DNA of 64,000 bases, from assembly GCA_034440575.1 (NCBI GenBank), contig JAOTOL010001178.1, positions 124,001 to 188,000 of the forward strand, given 5' to 3'. A program made the position numbers and the translations under genes. This document shows, piece after piece, positions 12,401 through 24,273 of the stretch. Under the pieces are notes generated by a model. The model saw only the letters and a program-made list of their open reading frames with translations. It was not told the origin of the DNA and did no database searches. The stretch comes from Imbricaverruca yamaguchii. Lineage: Eukaryota; Arthropoda; Thecostraca; Neoverrucidae. Every line of letters starts with the position of its first letter. The first letter of the stretch is position 1.

Positions 12401-15400
12401 GAAGCCCGTTTGGCGGCAGCGTCTGCGAGCTCATTACCCGTGACACCGGTATGACTTGGTACCCAACATAGGACAATCCTCTTACCCGCTCTACCTAATG
12501 ACGTCAAACGTGTTAGAATTTCTTGAGTAAAGTGGTTTGATGGATAGAAGGATTGAAGAGCCTGGAGGCTACTCAGCGAGTCAGTTACAATAAGATGCTG
12601 GGTTTCATCTCCAACCTCAATGAAACATAATGCCTTAATAATCGCAACCAACTCAGCAGTGTACACAGATGCATATGATGGTAAAGTAAATGATCTCGTA
12701 GCTGTCCGACATACAAATGCACAAACTGTCCCATTGACTATCTTGGACCCGTCGGTGTATGTTGGAGAGTAGCAACGGTACGCTTCTAATAACTCCAGTG
12801 CTTCTGCTTTGAAAAGCTCTGAAACTGTTTCTCCTTTCTTGGATTTTGCAAGGGAGATGTCAATCTCTGGTGAGGTGAGTTCCCATGGCGGAATTTGCAT
12901 GTGTTTCATCCTCGCAACACCTCGAAGTGGGATTTGAGCCTCTTGAAGTAGTAGGCGGATTCTGACACAGAATGGTCGTAGTCTCTCACCTCTATGCCCA
13001 TGGAAATTTGACAGCGTATGGTGTGAGAAAACGGACTTGTATGCAGGATGCGTTGGGAACTGCCTCAGCTTTATGGCGTATCGGAGTCCCAGTTTCTCTC
13101 GTCTGTTTGCCAACGATGAATTATGGGCCTCTGCCAAAATACTCGGAGCTGGCGAGGTCCGAAATGCTCCCGTGGCAATTCGCAATGCTGTGTGGTGCAC
13201 GGTGTCAAGCTTCCGCTTCACAGAGCTACTGTCACCGTCATATATAAAAGACGCATAATCAAGCTTCGCCCGGATCAGAGATCGATATAACATTAAAAGC
13301 GTTGCTCTATCAGCTCCGTAGTCAGTTCGTGAAACACACTTCATGATATGCATTGCTCGAAAGCACCTATCTCGCAATGTGTACAGATGGTCGCGGTAGG
13401 TTAGCCGGTTGTCCAGGACACCGAGGAAGTGAGCCGCTGACTTCACATGTATTTCCTGGTCATACAACTTAACTGCCATTTCTGGACAGTGGCGGTGAAG
13501 TCGGCAGAAATGTACAGCCACCGTTTTGGAGGTAGAAAATCGAACGCCGTTTAGGATTGTCCACTTTTCTAAACGGGCTACGGCGAGCTGTAGCTGTCTC
13601 TCCATGGATGATGATCGCGCCGCGCATGACCAGATAGCTAGATCATCAACAAAGAGTGACCTTCCAATACTCGGCGATAGTCCGTTTGCTATGTCATTGA
13701 TTAAAATTGTAAACCGCGCAACACTGAGTACGCTCCCCTGTGGGACGCCGTTCACCTGGACAAAATGTGGAGACATATGGTTTCCCACGCGGACACGGAA
13801 AATGCGGTCACACAGGAAGTTTTTGAGAAAAGTTCCCATCGGTCCGCGTATCCCATGGTTCCACACTTTCTGGAGTATTCCGTAACGCCATACTGTATCA
13901 TAGGCGGCCTCTATGTCGAAAAAAATTGCTCCCACGTGACTATGTTGCATGAAGTTTTGTCTTATTACTGTGTCTAGTCGTAAAACGTGATCAAGCGCGC
14001 TACGATTTTTCCTGAACCCACATTGTGAGCTTGTGAGGATGCCTTCTTTTTTTCGAGAAACCAGCCGAGGCGAACATTTACCATTCGTTCCATGAGTTTA
14101 CAAAGACATGATGTCAACGAGATGGGATGATAATGTAAGGGACCACTGCCAGTCTTGCCTGGTTTTAAAATAGGGATTACAATGGTTTCCCGCCAAGAGG
14201 AGGGAAAATGACCACCTAGCCACAGTGAGTTAAAAGAGGAAAGCAGGGAGACGAGAGCGCAGGGTGGGAGGCGCATCAACATGGCATTGTGAATGCCGTC
14301 CGGGCCCTCTGATGTAGTCCTCAGTGATCCAATTGCGTAGGTTAATTCTACCATGGTAAAACATTGATTGTATGAGTGGTGTACTAATGTGGTAAAATCA
14401 ATTGGCGTCGACTCCGATGTGGCTTTATGACGTAAACACTCGGGATTGGCAACACTTCCTCGACTTCTTTGCGATAAAGCATGACCAATCGCACAGGCAA
14501 CTTCTGCAGGATGGATGATGTCCTGGTTCGCGATTCGCAGCACCGGAAGGGGAACTGAATGGTGTGTACCGGAAATCATTTCAACTCGGGACCATACCTG
14601 TGACGAGGAGGTACACCGATTTAAAGTATTGACATATGCTCTCCAAGACATACGCTTAGCTTCCAAGATGATCCGACGTACATTTGCTCTCGCCTTACGA
14701 AATATGATTAGGTTGGTTGTGGTACTATTTCGGGTAAACATTCTAAATGCGCGGCGTCGTGCCAGAATGGCATCTCGACACTCCTTGGTCCACCACGGAA
14801 CAGGGGTTCTACGAGGGGATCCCGATGTTTTCGGGATGCACCCTGATGTTGCCCCTAAGAGCAGTGATGAAAAATGTTCTATTGAGTGTGACTCTTGTCC
14901 AGTTTGGATGGAGAATACGTCATTGAGATGGGTTTCAAATGTACCCCAGTCAGCTTTGCGTAGATTCCATCGCTGAGGTCTAGTACCGAGTGTCGTGTCT
15001 CCGCGATATGCAAGCAATATTGGGAAATGGTCACTGCCCGTGGGGTCGTCACATACCGACCAATCAAAATGCTGTGCCAGCTGTGGAGTGCAGAAACTCA
15101 GATCTAGCGCCGAGGTGTGACCGGTTGGCATCGTAAAGTGGGTTCGAGTGCCAGTGTTTAAAACACAGAGGGATTCCTCCACGATAAAAGACTACAATAT
15201 GCGACCTCTTGTGTTCACATCATCACAGCCCCACATCATGTGATGGGCGTTAAAATCCCCTAAGACTAAAAAGGTGGGGGCAGTTCTAAAACAAACCGTA
15301 CTAGCTCATCAGGCGCAAAAGCAGTCCCAGGAGGCAAGTAGGTGGAGCAAATTGTTAACGAGCTGCGACCTAGGTCGATTCGAGCTGCCACTGCTTGGAG

Positions 15401-18400
15401 ATCGGTGTTAAGCGCAATCTCCCTTGCACCTATACTATGGTGGATGGCTACCATAACTCCGCCGTGCGCAACAGTGTCGGTCACCACATCCTTTCGGAAG
15501 ATGGAATACCCCTGTATGCCAGGTCGTGAATCTGGTCGGAGTTTCGCCTCTTGCAGACACATAGCGATAGGGCAGTGCTGATTTATAACTACCTGTATTT
15601 CCTGGGTTCTGTTTCTTGTTAGAAATGGGTTAAAATATATACGGTGAGCGTCGCTTTCAGGCGATTAATCCTTAAATGAGATAAAACTACACTTGGCTAG
15701 AAAGGAGAAACTAAGAGTGGAAATGAAGAGAAAAAACTTAGCGTTTTAAAGCTCTGAGTCCGTCGTCCGTCCGAAAGATGGCGACGCTGTTAACCCCGAG
15801 GGGTTATCCATATTCAGTCCTAGGGACTGGGTTCTGGGACGGGAGCGCGGCGACTCCTCGCCTGGTGGAGGGCTTGTTAGTGGGTACCCTCTTTTCTGGG
15901 GCCCCAGCCGGGGCGGAGGTGGCGGAGGGCCTATCTCACTTGCTGACTGGGCCGGTCCCTCCACTCGCCGTCGCAGCGATGGGGTGGCAGGCCTTGCGGG
16001 TGGAGCCTTGTCAACTCCTTGGTGATTTTTCGCCCGGGCCCTCTCCATCTGGGCGAGCCGTGCCCGTTTTGCCTCCCTGGCACGCCTCTCGGCTGCCTGG
16101 TAATTTAGGCACTCATCGGAAATTTGGATTTGTCGGTGGGATGGCGAGGGAGGTGCGGAAGTAGAGGTTGAGGGTGGGGGCGAGGGTTGGCTCACGGGGA
16201 TGGGGCAGGATTCAGGAAGGGAAGAAGTGGATGTGAGGGATTTCAAGGTGGTAGGAGGGGTGTGTGGGAGAGGCAAGGGGAGGTTGGAGGTGGGGATTTC
16301 AAGGGGTTGCGGGAGGTGCGGATTTCAAAGTAGACACCGTGGTAGATGGGGAGAGGATGGACTCGGGTAGGGAAGGTCGAGCAGACCTCTTTGGCCGGTT
16401 GGCCTGAGTCCATTCCTCCTGTTGAAGTGCTGATCGGGAGATCTCCGGTTGCTCGTCAGGGCGTCTATACGTGGTGGGCGGGGCTTCGGTCGCTTCGGCG
16501 ACTTTTCGGGCTTCCCTCCCCTTGCTTGTTGGCGACGAAGCAGGTACTCCGAAAGCTCGAAGAAGGGCAGTCAGTTATGCTATCAGTTCGGAAGCCATGT
16601 CTGGTTGTACGTTTTGTGGCGTTTTAAAGCTAGTTTTGGTTACTAAAGCGTATGATCTTTTTGGATGGGACTTTTCGCAGGTCCCTACGAAGGTCCCTAG
16701 CCTCTCTAAACGTTATCTTGTTCGCATGCTTTATTGCGATGATCTCCTTTTCCTTGGTATAGGCTGGGCACGCACGATCATATGAGGTGTGAGGCTCCTG
16801 CCCTTCACCGCAGTTCACACAGAACGAATTCTGAGAGGTGCATGTCTCAGCAGAGTATTCACACGAGGAGCACCTGTTGCACGCCGGGCGGTTGCGACAG
16901 AACTGCGTTGTGTGTCCAAATCTCTGACATCTGTAACAGCGCATGGGACTTGGTAGGAATTATCGCACCTTTACCCTCACATAACCTACTCGCATTTCGG
17001 GAGGTATATCGGTTCTGTTAAATGTTAAGATAATGTTGTTCATCGGAATAAACTCGGTCCCTCTTTTTACCTTCATTTTCCTTGCACCAACAACTCCGTA
17101 AATTGAGAGCCCATCGACGATTTCGTCTTCGGGTACGTCCTTTAGATCAAAACAATTGATAATCCCCCGCGATGTATTCTTTGTCGTGTGTGGTTCCACA
17201 GTGATTTCGATGATTATATTTTCCTTTGTACCGTTCTTCCGCACACAGTACACAAAATCGGAAAGTGTAAGTGCCTTAACAGCCTGTTCTGCATCCGCGA
17301 ATTCTACCTCTAGCGCTCCGTCATTCAGCTTCTGGCATCTCACAATTTCACCAAATCTGTCGCAACCGCCCCTCCTCTGGAAGGGGGACAGAGATGCGAG
17401 GCTCCTATTTTTTCCTCTAAAAACTAATATCCAAGGACCGGAAGCATGTTCGATGGGGAGGTTTCTATTTCCGCGTGGGTATATGTTTGTCTGGCCCCTA
17501 CGAGAGGGACCAGGAGTGTTTTTGTTTGTTGGAGAAGCCATGCAGTGTGCGTTTTTTTCCACTCCTCGAGGCGCCCCTCCGCAAAGGGGCCCTACCGGGG
17601 GACGCCTGAATCCCGCGGACGGGAGGTCGCCAGGCGCCAGAGGAGCTATACGGGACGGGCGACCTCCCGTCGCCCGTCCCGTATACCCAGAAGACACACG
17701 AAAGGTCGCTGGCACGGGGTGGATACTGGAATTTGAAGAGATGGATGGGCGATGGAGACTACATGAGTCCCCGGAAACACCTCCGCGTTTCCACACCCCT
17801 TATCGGGGCGGCTGTGTTACCCCGACGGAGCGCCATTTCCCTGGCCAGCCGAGTAACGAGGCTGACCCCACTGCGGGGTAAGGGTGCCGTCTCGTATTCT
17901 CATTTCATGATTGAGTGACCGCCGGCTTCACATACTCACACATCTGTCGGGTAACGCCCGGCTTGCTATTGGACGGCTCTGGCTTCACAGTAGATGACTC
18001 TGGCTTGACGACAGATGGCTCTGGCTTGGAACTGGGCGGCTCTGGTTGTGGTGCGGCGTCCTCTGTCGGGATCGGGCCGAACCCTGCCAAACAGATGTCA
18101 GTTCAATTGTACGGAAGTTAACCTGAAGATCGGCACAACTGGCACCCATGCTCAGTCATCCGGTAGGGTTTAGGAAGGCTCAAAACACAAACGCCAATCG
18201 ACAATTTGTGGCCGCAATAGGTCAGACAGAAGTAAAAATTAAACATAATACATGGACCAGTGCAGGCCATATGATGACAAAAGAGGAACCAACGCAGAGA
18301 TTGATGGAAGCGAAAATAAAGCCGGTGCGCTGCTTCTGACCGCCCGTGAACACTGACAACCACACCGGCGCCTAACTCTAGCACCACAAAAGGCGCCTAC

Positions 18401-21400
18401 CTAGTAGCCACCTACACTGAGCATGAACACGACACCGCACGGAGTCGTCCTTCATTTTCGTACAGACACTCCGCCACATAATCAAGTCACTAAACTTCAC
18501 CATCAACGGTCACACCACCCATATCATAGCTCGGATGCAGACCAGCGCTGACACACAAACACTACTGGACAGACACAACAACCGGTGCTGCTCCTTCCTA
18601 CTGCACCGTACACCAAACACCAGCCGGAGCTACATTAGCGCCATAGAGCTGGGTAACGCACCGCTTGACATCACCGCTACACTGCTTGACGCCAAAGCTC
18701 TCCTCGACGTCACAACCACAACAGACGACAGTAGACAGTAGGCACGATCAACGCACAGCACATTAGTTTTCTCATTCAACTCACTCATCACACGTACACA
18801 TACACTGCAAACCATACCAGGTACGTCTCCGCGTGCCTCTACCACTACGGCGCCACCGTTGTTTTCGCTATGGCCGTGGCGAATGCACATGCGCGTCACC
18901 AGAACCACGACAAAGCCGGTTTACGGGTCACCACAAGGCATCCGACTGTACATCATCTTAAAGGCGATGTGCAGCCTGTGATGGGCCGCACCCCGCAACC
19001 GATCCCGACTGCCCCAAATGGGCATACGAGGGAGGTATGCCGGTATGCGGCAGCTTACAGCGTGCCACACACAACAACGCGCCAGCGCCCACGCAACACC
19101 ACCTCCTCCACCATTGCCAAATCCACCTCCACAACCGCATCCTCCCACACCTACCGCCAGGTGCAGCTACGCAACAGCGCTCTCCTCACCACCTAAGCCC
19201 CCACTCAGTCCAGCACCAGCACCCACCCACCATACCACCCCACCAACAGCCGGCTCCCAGAGCCCGGCACATTTCACTCAACGCCCCACCGGGCCTCGAC
19301 TCGATCGCCACACCGATCCTCGCCTCCACCGCCCCACCTACCCTCGACTCCAACGCCCACCACTCCTCCCCACACCACCCCATAGCGATCCCAGCCTCCT
19401 ACCATGCCCACCCAACCGCGGACCAGGCTTCCTCCCTCATCCAACTCACTTCATACTTGGCAATCGCCCACCACTTTTCCATTTCCCTCTGGATACCGGG
19501 CCCCGGCAACATACTATGTAACGAAGAAGCAAATCACTAGCAAAGCAAGCCTGATGACTTAATACTTACCCCAGCATAAAATATTCGGTAAACGATTGCA
19601 AAACACTTTTACAATGCCACCTACGTCAAAATCACGATAACACATTAAAACAGCACAACTCTACACAACACAAATCCAATCAAGCCCACATCAAGCCAAC
19701 GGTAGGCACATGGAAAACATAAAATAAATCCCACTGACAAAAGGAAATAATCCTCACCAGATTCAGGACTGGCTGTACTGAACTAACACAGCTCCAACTA
19801 GATGATGTCCAACATAAATACTGATTACAATGGCACAAGATGACATATTCGAAAAAAGGTACACAAACGTTTCTTCCTTCACCAGGGTCACCCTGGTGTC
19901 TTTGGTTATACACCAGGTTCATCCATAGAGCCGAAACGTTGGTGTACCTTTTTCGAATATATCATCTCCTGCTATTGTAATCTGTATTTTACTTGTCCAA
20001 TTAGCCAATAACAATATGTCCAACACACAACACCTCACTGCAACAACTGCAACATCACCTTAAGCATAGGCTACATCCTGGTACTCTGTAGAAGCCTTAA
20101 CGCCCAAAGACAACCCAAAGAGGGCATCACCCTGTTGCTTCTGTTGCTTCCGGATGACAAGCACCAGAACTTCCTCAATTGCTGTTTGAATATATACATG
20201 TCACACAACTAGCACAAGCATTGTAGACACCACACCACCAGCACTCATCCAGACACGCAATGCATGCATCTGATACACTCCGATGGATAACGTAAATAGC
20301 CATCGTCAAATGACACAGGAGAGGCATTCCACAGTAACTGAACCGAAAATTTTCCAATTTGCCGTCCGACCATTTTTTGATTTTCTTGAAAAGTTGTGTA
20401 CTGGGGGTTTCAAGGGCGAACAATACATTTACGGTGAACAAAAAATTAGCCCCCAAAAATATTTCCCAAGATACAGTCTGCAAATTTATCTTGGTCAGTG
20501 AGGAGGCCTAACTTTGACGACCGATACCTCCAAGGCTAAGAGAGCTATTTCATTGAACTTTTTCTGTTGTTGAATGGGGATGAATCATTGAACAAGTTGG
20601 CTATCTCGGATTTTCGATTTTCAATTTGTTAGGTCACGCGGCTCCGTGACCTAGTTTTTGCGTCGTGACCTTGAACTTTTGGATTCTGAAATTATGACTT
20701 TCGTGTGATGAGCATTTGAGACCCATTCGTACTTTTTCATATATATAAATAAGAAACGTGGGGTCCGACCTCCGAAAAGCACTTTTGGGGCTCGCAATGT
20801 TGACACAGCACGCTGTTTGGGACCCCTGCCCGCCGATAACTTCCTGTCTAGTTGGCATACGGTGTCGAAATAGTCCAGAGTGGCCCCTGATGACGAAACC
20901 TGCCAGTTAGTTTCTGCTACACTGACATCAGGTCACAAGCTCACATGACATTGGGGTTCAAGGTCATCTGAGGTCACGGACACGTTTACGGCTATAACTT
21001 TGCCCCTAATTGAGCAAAAGAGCTGAACTCAACAAAATTATGTTCGTCACGTCGAGACGGTTACAGTGATACATGACATGGCCCGGTAGGTCAAGTTGAG
21101 TTACATGAACTGGCCAGGTTACCGATTTGATCCAACGGGGCCAGGGCATACCTATGTTGTCATCTTTGTACATGGCTTGCTCAAGATTCTGTTGTAGTAT
21201 GCCGGTGTAATGTCTATGGTGCGGTTGGATGAATCCTCCAATGACATAAAGTTGTCGCTATTGTTGGTAATAGCTAATGGTAGTTACCGCTACGCCGCAC
21301 AGGAACAAGAACAACTGAGTATTATTTCATGTCATGGGGCATGACACGACTTGTACAGCGCGACGCGACGGCATTGAGGATCAAAGTTCAATGTCAATAG

Positions 21401-24223
21401 CACTGCGGAGTGCGCCGTCGGGGAACGGGAGCGCTCTGGTCTCTCTCCCCCTCCCCTCTCCATAGGTCGGCATCTACGTTCGACAAACATAGGGTCTGGC
21501 CAGTGACCAAGATCATGCGCTGCAGACGCTGGAGACGCAAACAACGGATTTTTTACAGAGTCATCTTACCACCAACAGGCACTTCTGAAGGAGCATCTGA
21601 AGGAGATAGTTAAAGATGACGAAGCTATTGTCCAAGGAGACTTTCCCGAGAGCTTCTCCTTCGTGGTGCAGGATGCCGCCCAAAGTTTTCACTGGGACAC
21701 AGCGCAGAGCACCGTGCACCCGTTCGTGGTGTACTGGCGCCAAGACGGAGAGCAGCGAGACCACAGCTTCTGCGTGATATCTGACGTCACAAAGCATACA
21801 ACTAACACTGTGCACGCCTTCCTGAGCCAACTGGTACCAGCAATAAATGAAGAGGTTTCCGGGCTCATGAAAATTCATTACTTCACGTACGGATGGGCTG
21901 CACAATGCAAAAAAAGTACAGCATCGCGAATGTGTGCTATCATGACATCGGCTTCCGCGGTGTGACATATGAGTGGTACTTTTTCGCCACGTCCCACTGG
22001 AAGGGAGCGTGCGATGGTATAGGCGACACCGTGAAACGCGCCACGTACCTCGAGAGCCTGCGGCGCCCGGTAGATCAAATCCTCACACCAGAGGACACGT
22101 ACCGATTTCTCGCCAGGCAGCTTGTGACAAAGATCAAGCTTTTCTACGTCACAAAAGAGGAAGTGCAGAAGGCTGAGCAAGAGCTGAATGGTCGCTTCAC
22201 CAAAGCCGTGACGATCAAGGGAACAAGAAAGCACCACAGGTTCTGCCCTGTGAGTCAGAAAGTAATGCGGATCCACGTCCTCTCAGAAGACAAGACTGGC
22301 AAGCATTCCAAGGTGTTGAAGTGATATGTTGGTGCGTTGGTGTCATATTCCATCGATAGGAATATGTCAATAGGCACCTGCCATTTTACGTATAATCATG
22401 CAATCAGTACAAGAACACAAGGTCGTCAAACATGTCAAAATGTTGAAGGGTAAGTTGGTGCGCTGGTGTCGCGTTGTTTTATCGAAAGGTAAATGTATAC
22501 GTCAATAGGCACCTGTAATTATATCGGTGACCTGACCTCAGATCACGTGACCTAACTTGACCCATCGGAGTCACCCCACGTATCACTGTAACAGTCTCGA
22601 TGTGACAAACACAAGAGCATTGAGTTCAGCTGTTTAGCTCATTTAAAGATACAGCTTTAGCCAGAAACAAATTCGTGGCCGCAGATCCAATGACCTTGAA
22701 TACCTAATGTCAATGTCACCTTATGACCTTATGGCAGTATAAAAGACACCAACCGACACGTTTCGTCGTCGGGAGCCACTCTGGACCATTTCGAAACCGT
22801 ATGCCAAATAGATGCGAAGCTATCGACGGACAGAGGGCCCAACCAGCATGTTGTGTCAGCATTGCAATGCCCAAAAGTACTTTTTACAGGTCAAACCCAA
22901 CGTTTTTTTATTTATTTGAAATGGCCTGAATGGGCTCAAATCGTTATCATACCAAAGTTATAATTTGAGCAGCCAAAAGATCAAGGTCACGCCGCAAAAG
23001 GTAGGTCACGAGGTCACGTGGCCTAATTAATTGAAAAATCGAAAATCGGAGATAGCCAACTTGTTCCTTGATTCATCCCAATTCAACCAAAAACAGTTCA
23101 ATAAAATAGCTCTCCTATCCTCGGTGTTATGGGTCGTCAAAGTTAGGCCTCCTCACTGACCTTGGGAAACTTGCTAAGACTGTATCTTGTGAAATATTTG
23201 GGGGGGATTTTTTTTGCATCATAAATTAATTGTTCGCCCTTGAAAGCCCGGTACACAACTTTTCAAGAAAATAAATAGTGGTCGGACGGCACCCACCGGT
23301 TGAGTTACCATGAGCCTCAGGAGGTCCATTCGCTTTCTGATTCGAAATAAATGGTTACCTTGCGGTGCCGTCGTACGTAGATGACCCGGTTTGCATTGCA
23401 ATTCACAACGTAAGACGGATGCTTAGAGGTACTGCAGACGCAGGTAAGCTGGACTGCCAAATACTGTTCTAACATCACCGACAATCCCGCATGGAGTGCT
23501 TCGACTAGCCCACTACTAACGACTAACACGCTTTGGCCGGCGTGATAGGTGGTGTGGGCGATTAACTCCTTGTCCGCACGGTAAAGACCATCCGAAGCTC
23601 TTTGACAAACCGGTACCCTGGCAAAACCTACTTCTCGTGCCTCTCAAAATCCTCCTCCCCACCCTAGCTACAAATTACCTTGCGGATGGGAAAAGTAAAA
23701 CTACTATCATTTAGACGTCCGGAAGATACCCCCGTCCAGCCCCGGCTTTCAGCACATTATCGTCACACACACAATAACGTAAAACTCCCTTAACGTAAAC
23801 GTACGCTTGCCTCCTAGCCTTGCTTGCCAATCACTCACTTTAAAGACGGCGAAAATGATCTTCATGGTCAGGCACGCCTCTAAAAATCACTCCACCTGAT
23901 GAAGGCGAATATGCTGCGATGGAGGGATACCATGCAAGTCGTCAACATAAAACACAAAGGAAAAAGGATAACGTTTGTTATTCTACCATGCATTCAGCTG
24001 CTCAGTCCTCCGGTGTTGCCATTGTTTCAAGCCACGTGGTGGCAGAAAGCCTAAATCCCAAGACGAATATTGCTACCGACTAGCCTAACATATAGCAGAG
24101 AGCAATATACCCTGCCATAATGGAAATCATTCCCCCATTTTACTATCTTGTGCACTGCTTTCAAAAGCACAATTTTTCAAAAGCTCTGTTTTACGTCCTC
24201 CGAGACTAAGATGTCAGATTTCG

Positions 24224-24273
<50 letters not shown>

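Larger units (their letters stand above)
11836..17896 (-). mobile_element. I-like non-LTR retrotransposon, near full length
   Basis: The element is about 6.06 kb and sits in CC2D1 intron 8 in the same orientation as the gene. From its 5' end (ACGAGACGGCACCCTTAC at 17896) it holds a short 5' UTR, ORF1 with CCHC knuckles, and ORF2 with AP endonuclease, reverse transcriptase and RNase H, then a 3' UTR that forms a GGGCGC/GCGCCC hairpin and ends in AATCAATCA. The RNase H domain after RT is a hallmark of I-type elements. Several breaks interrupt the ORFs (see the ORF entries). A second 5' end follows the 3' tail with no gap. Confidence 0.9.
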
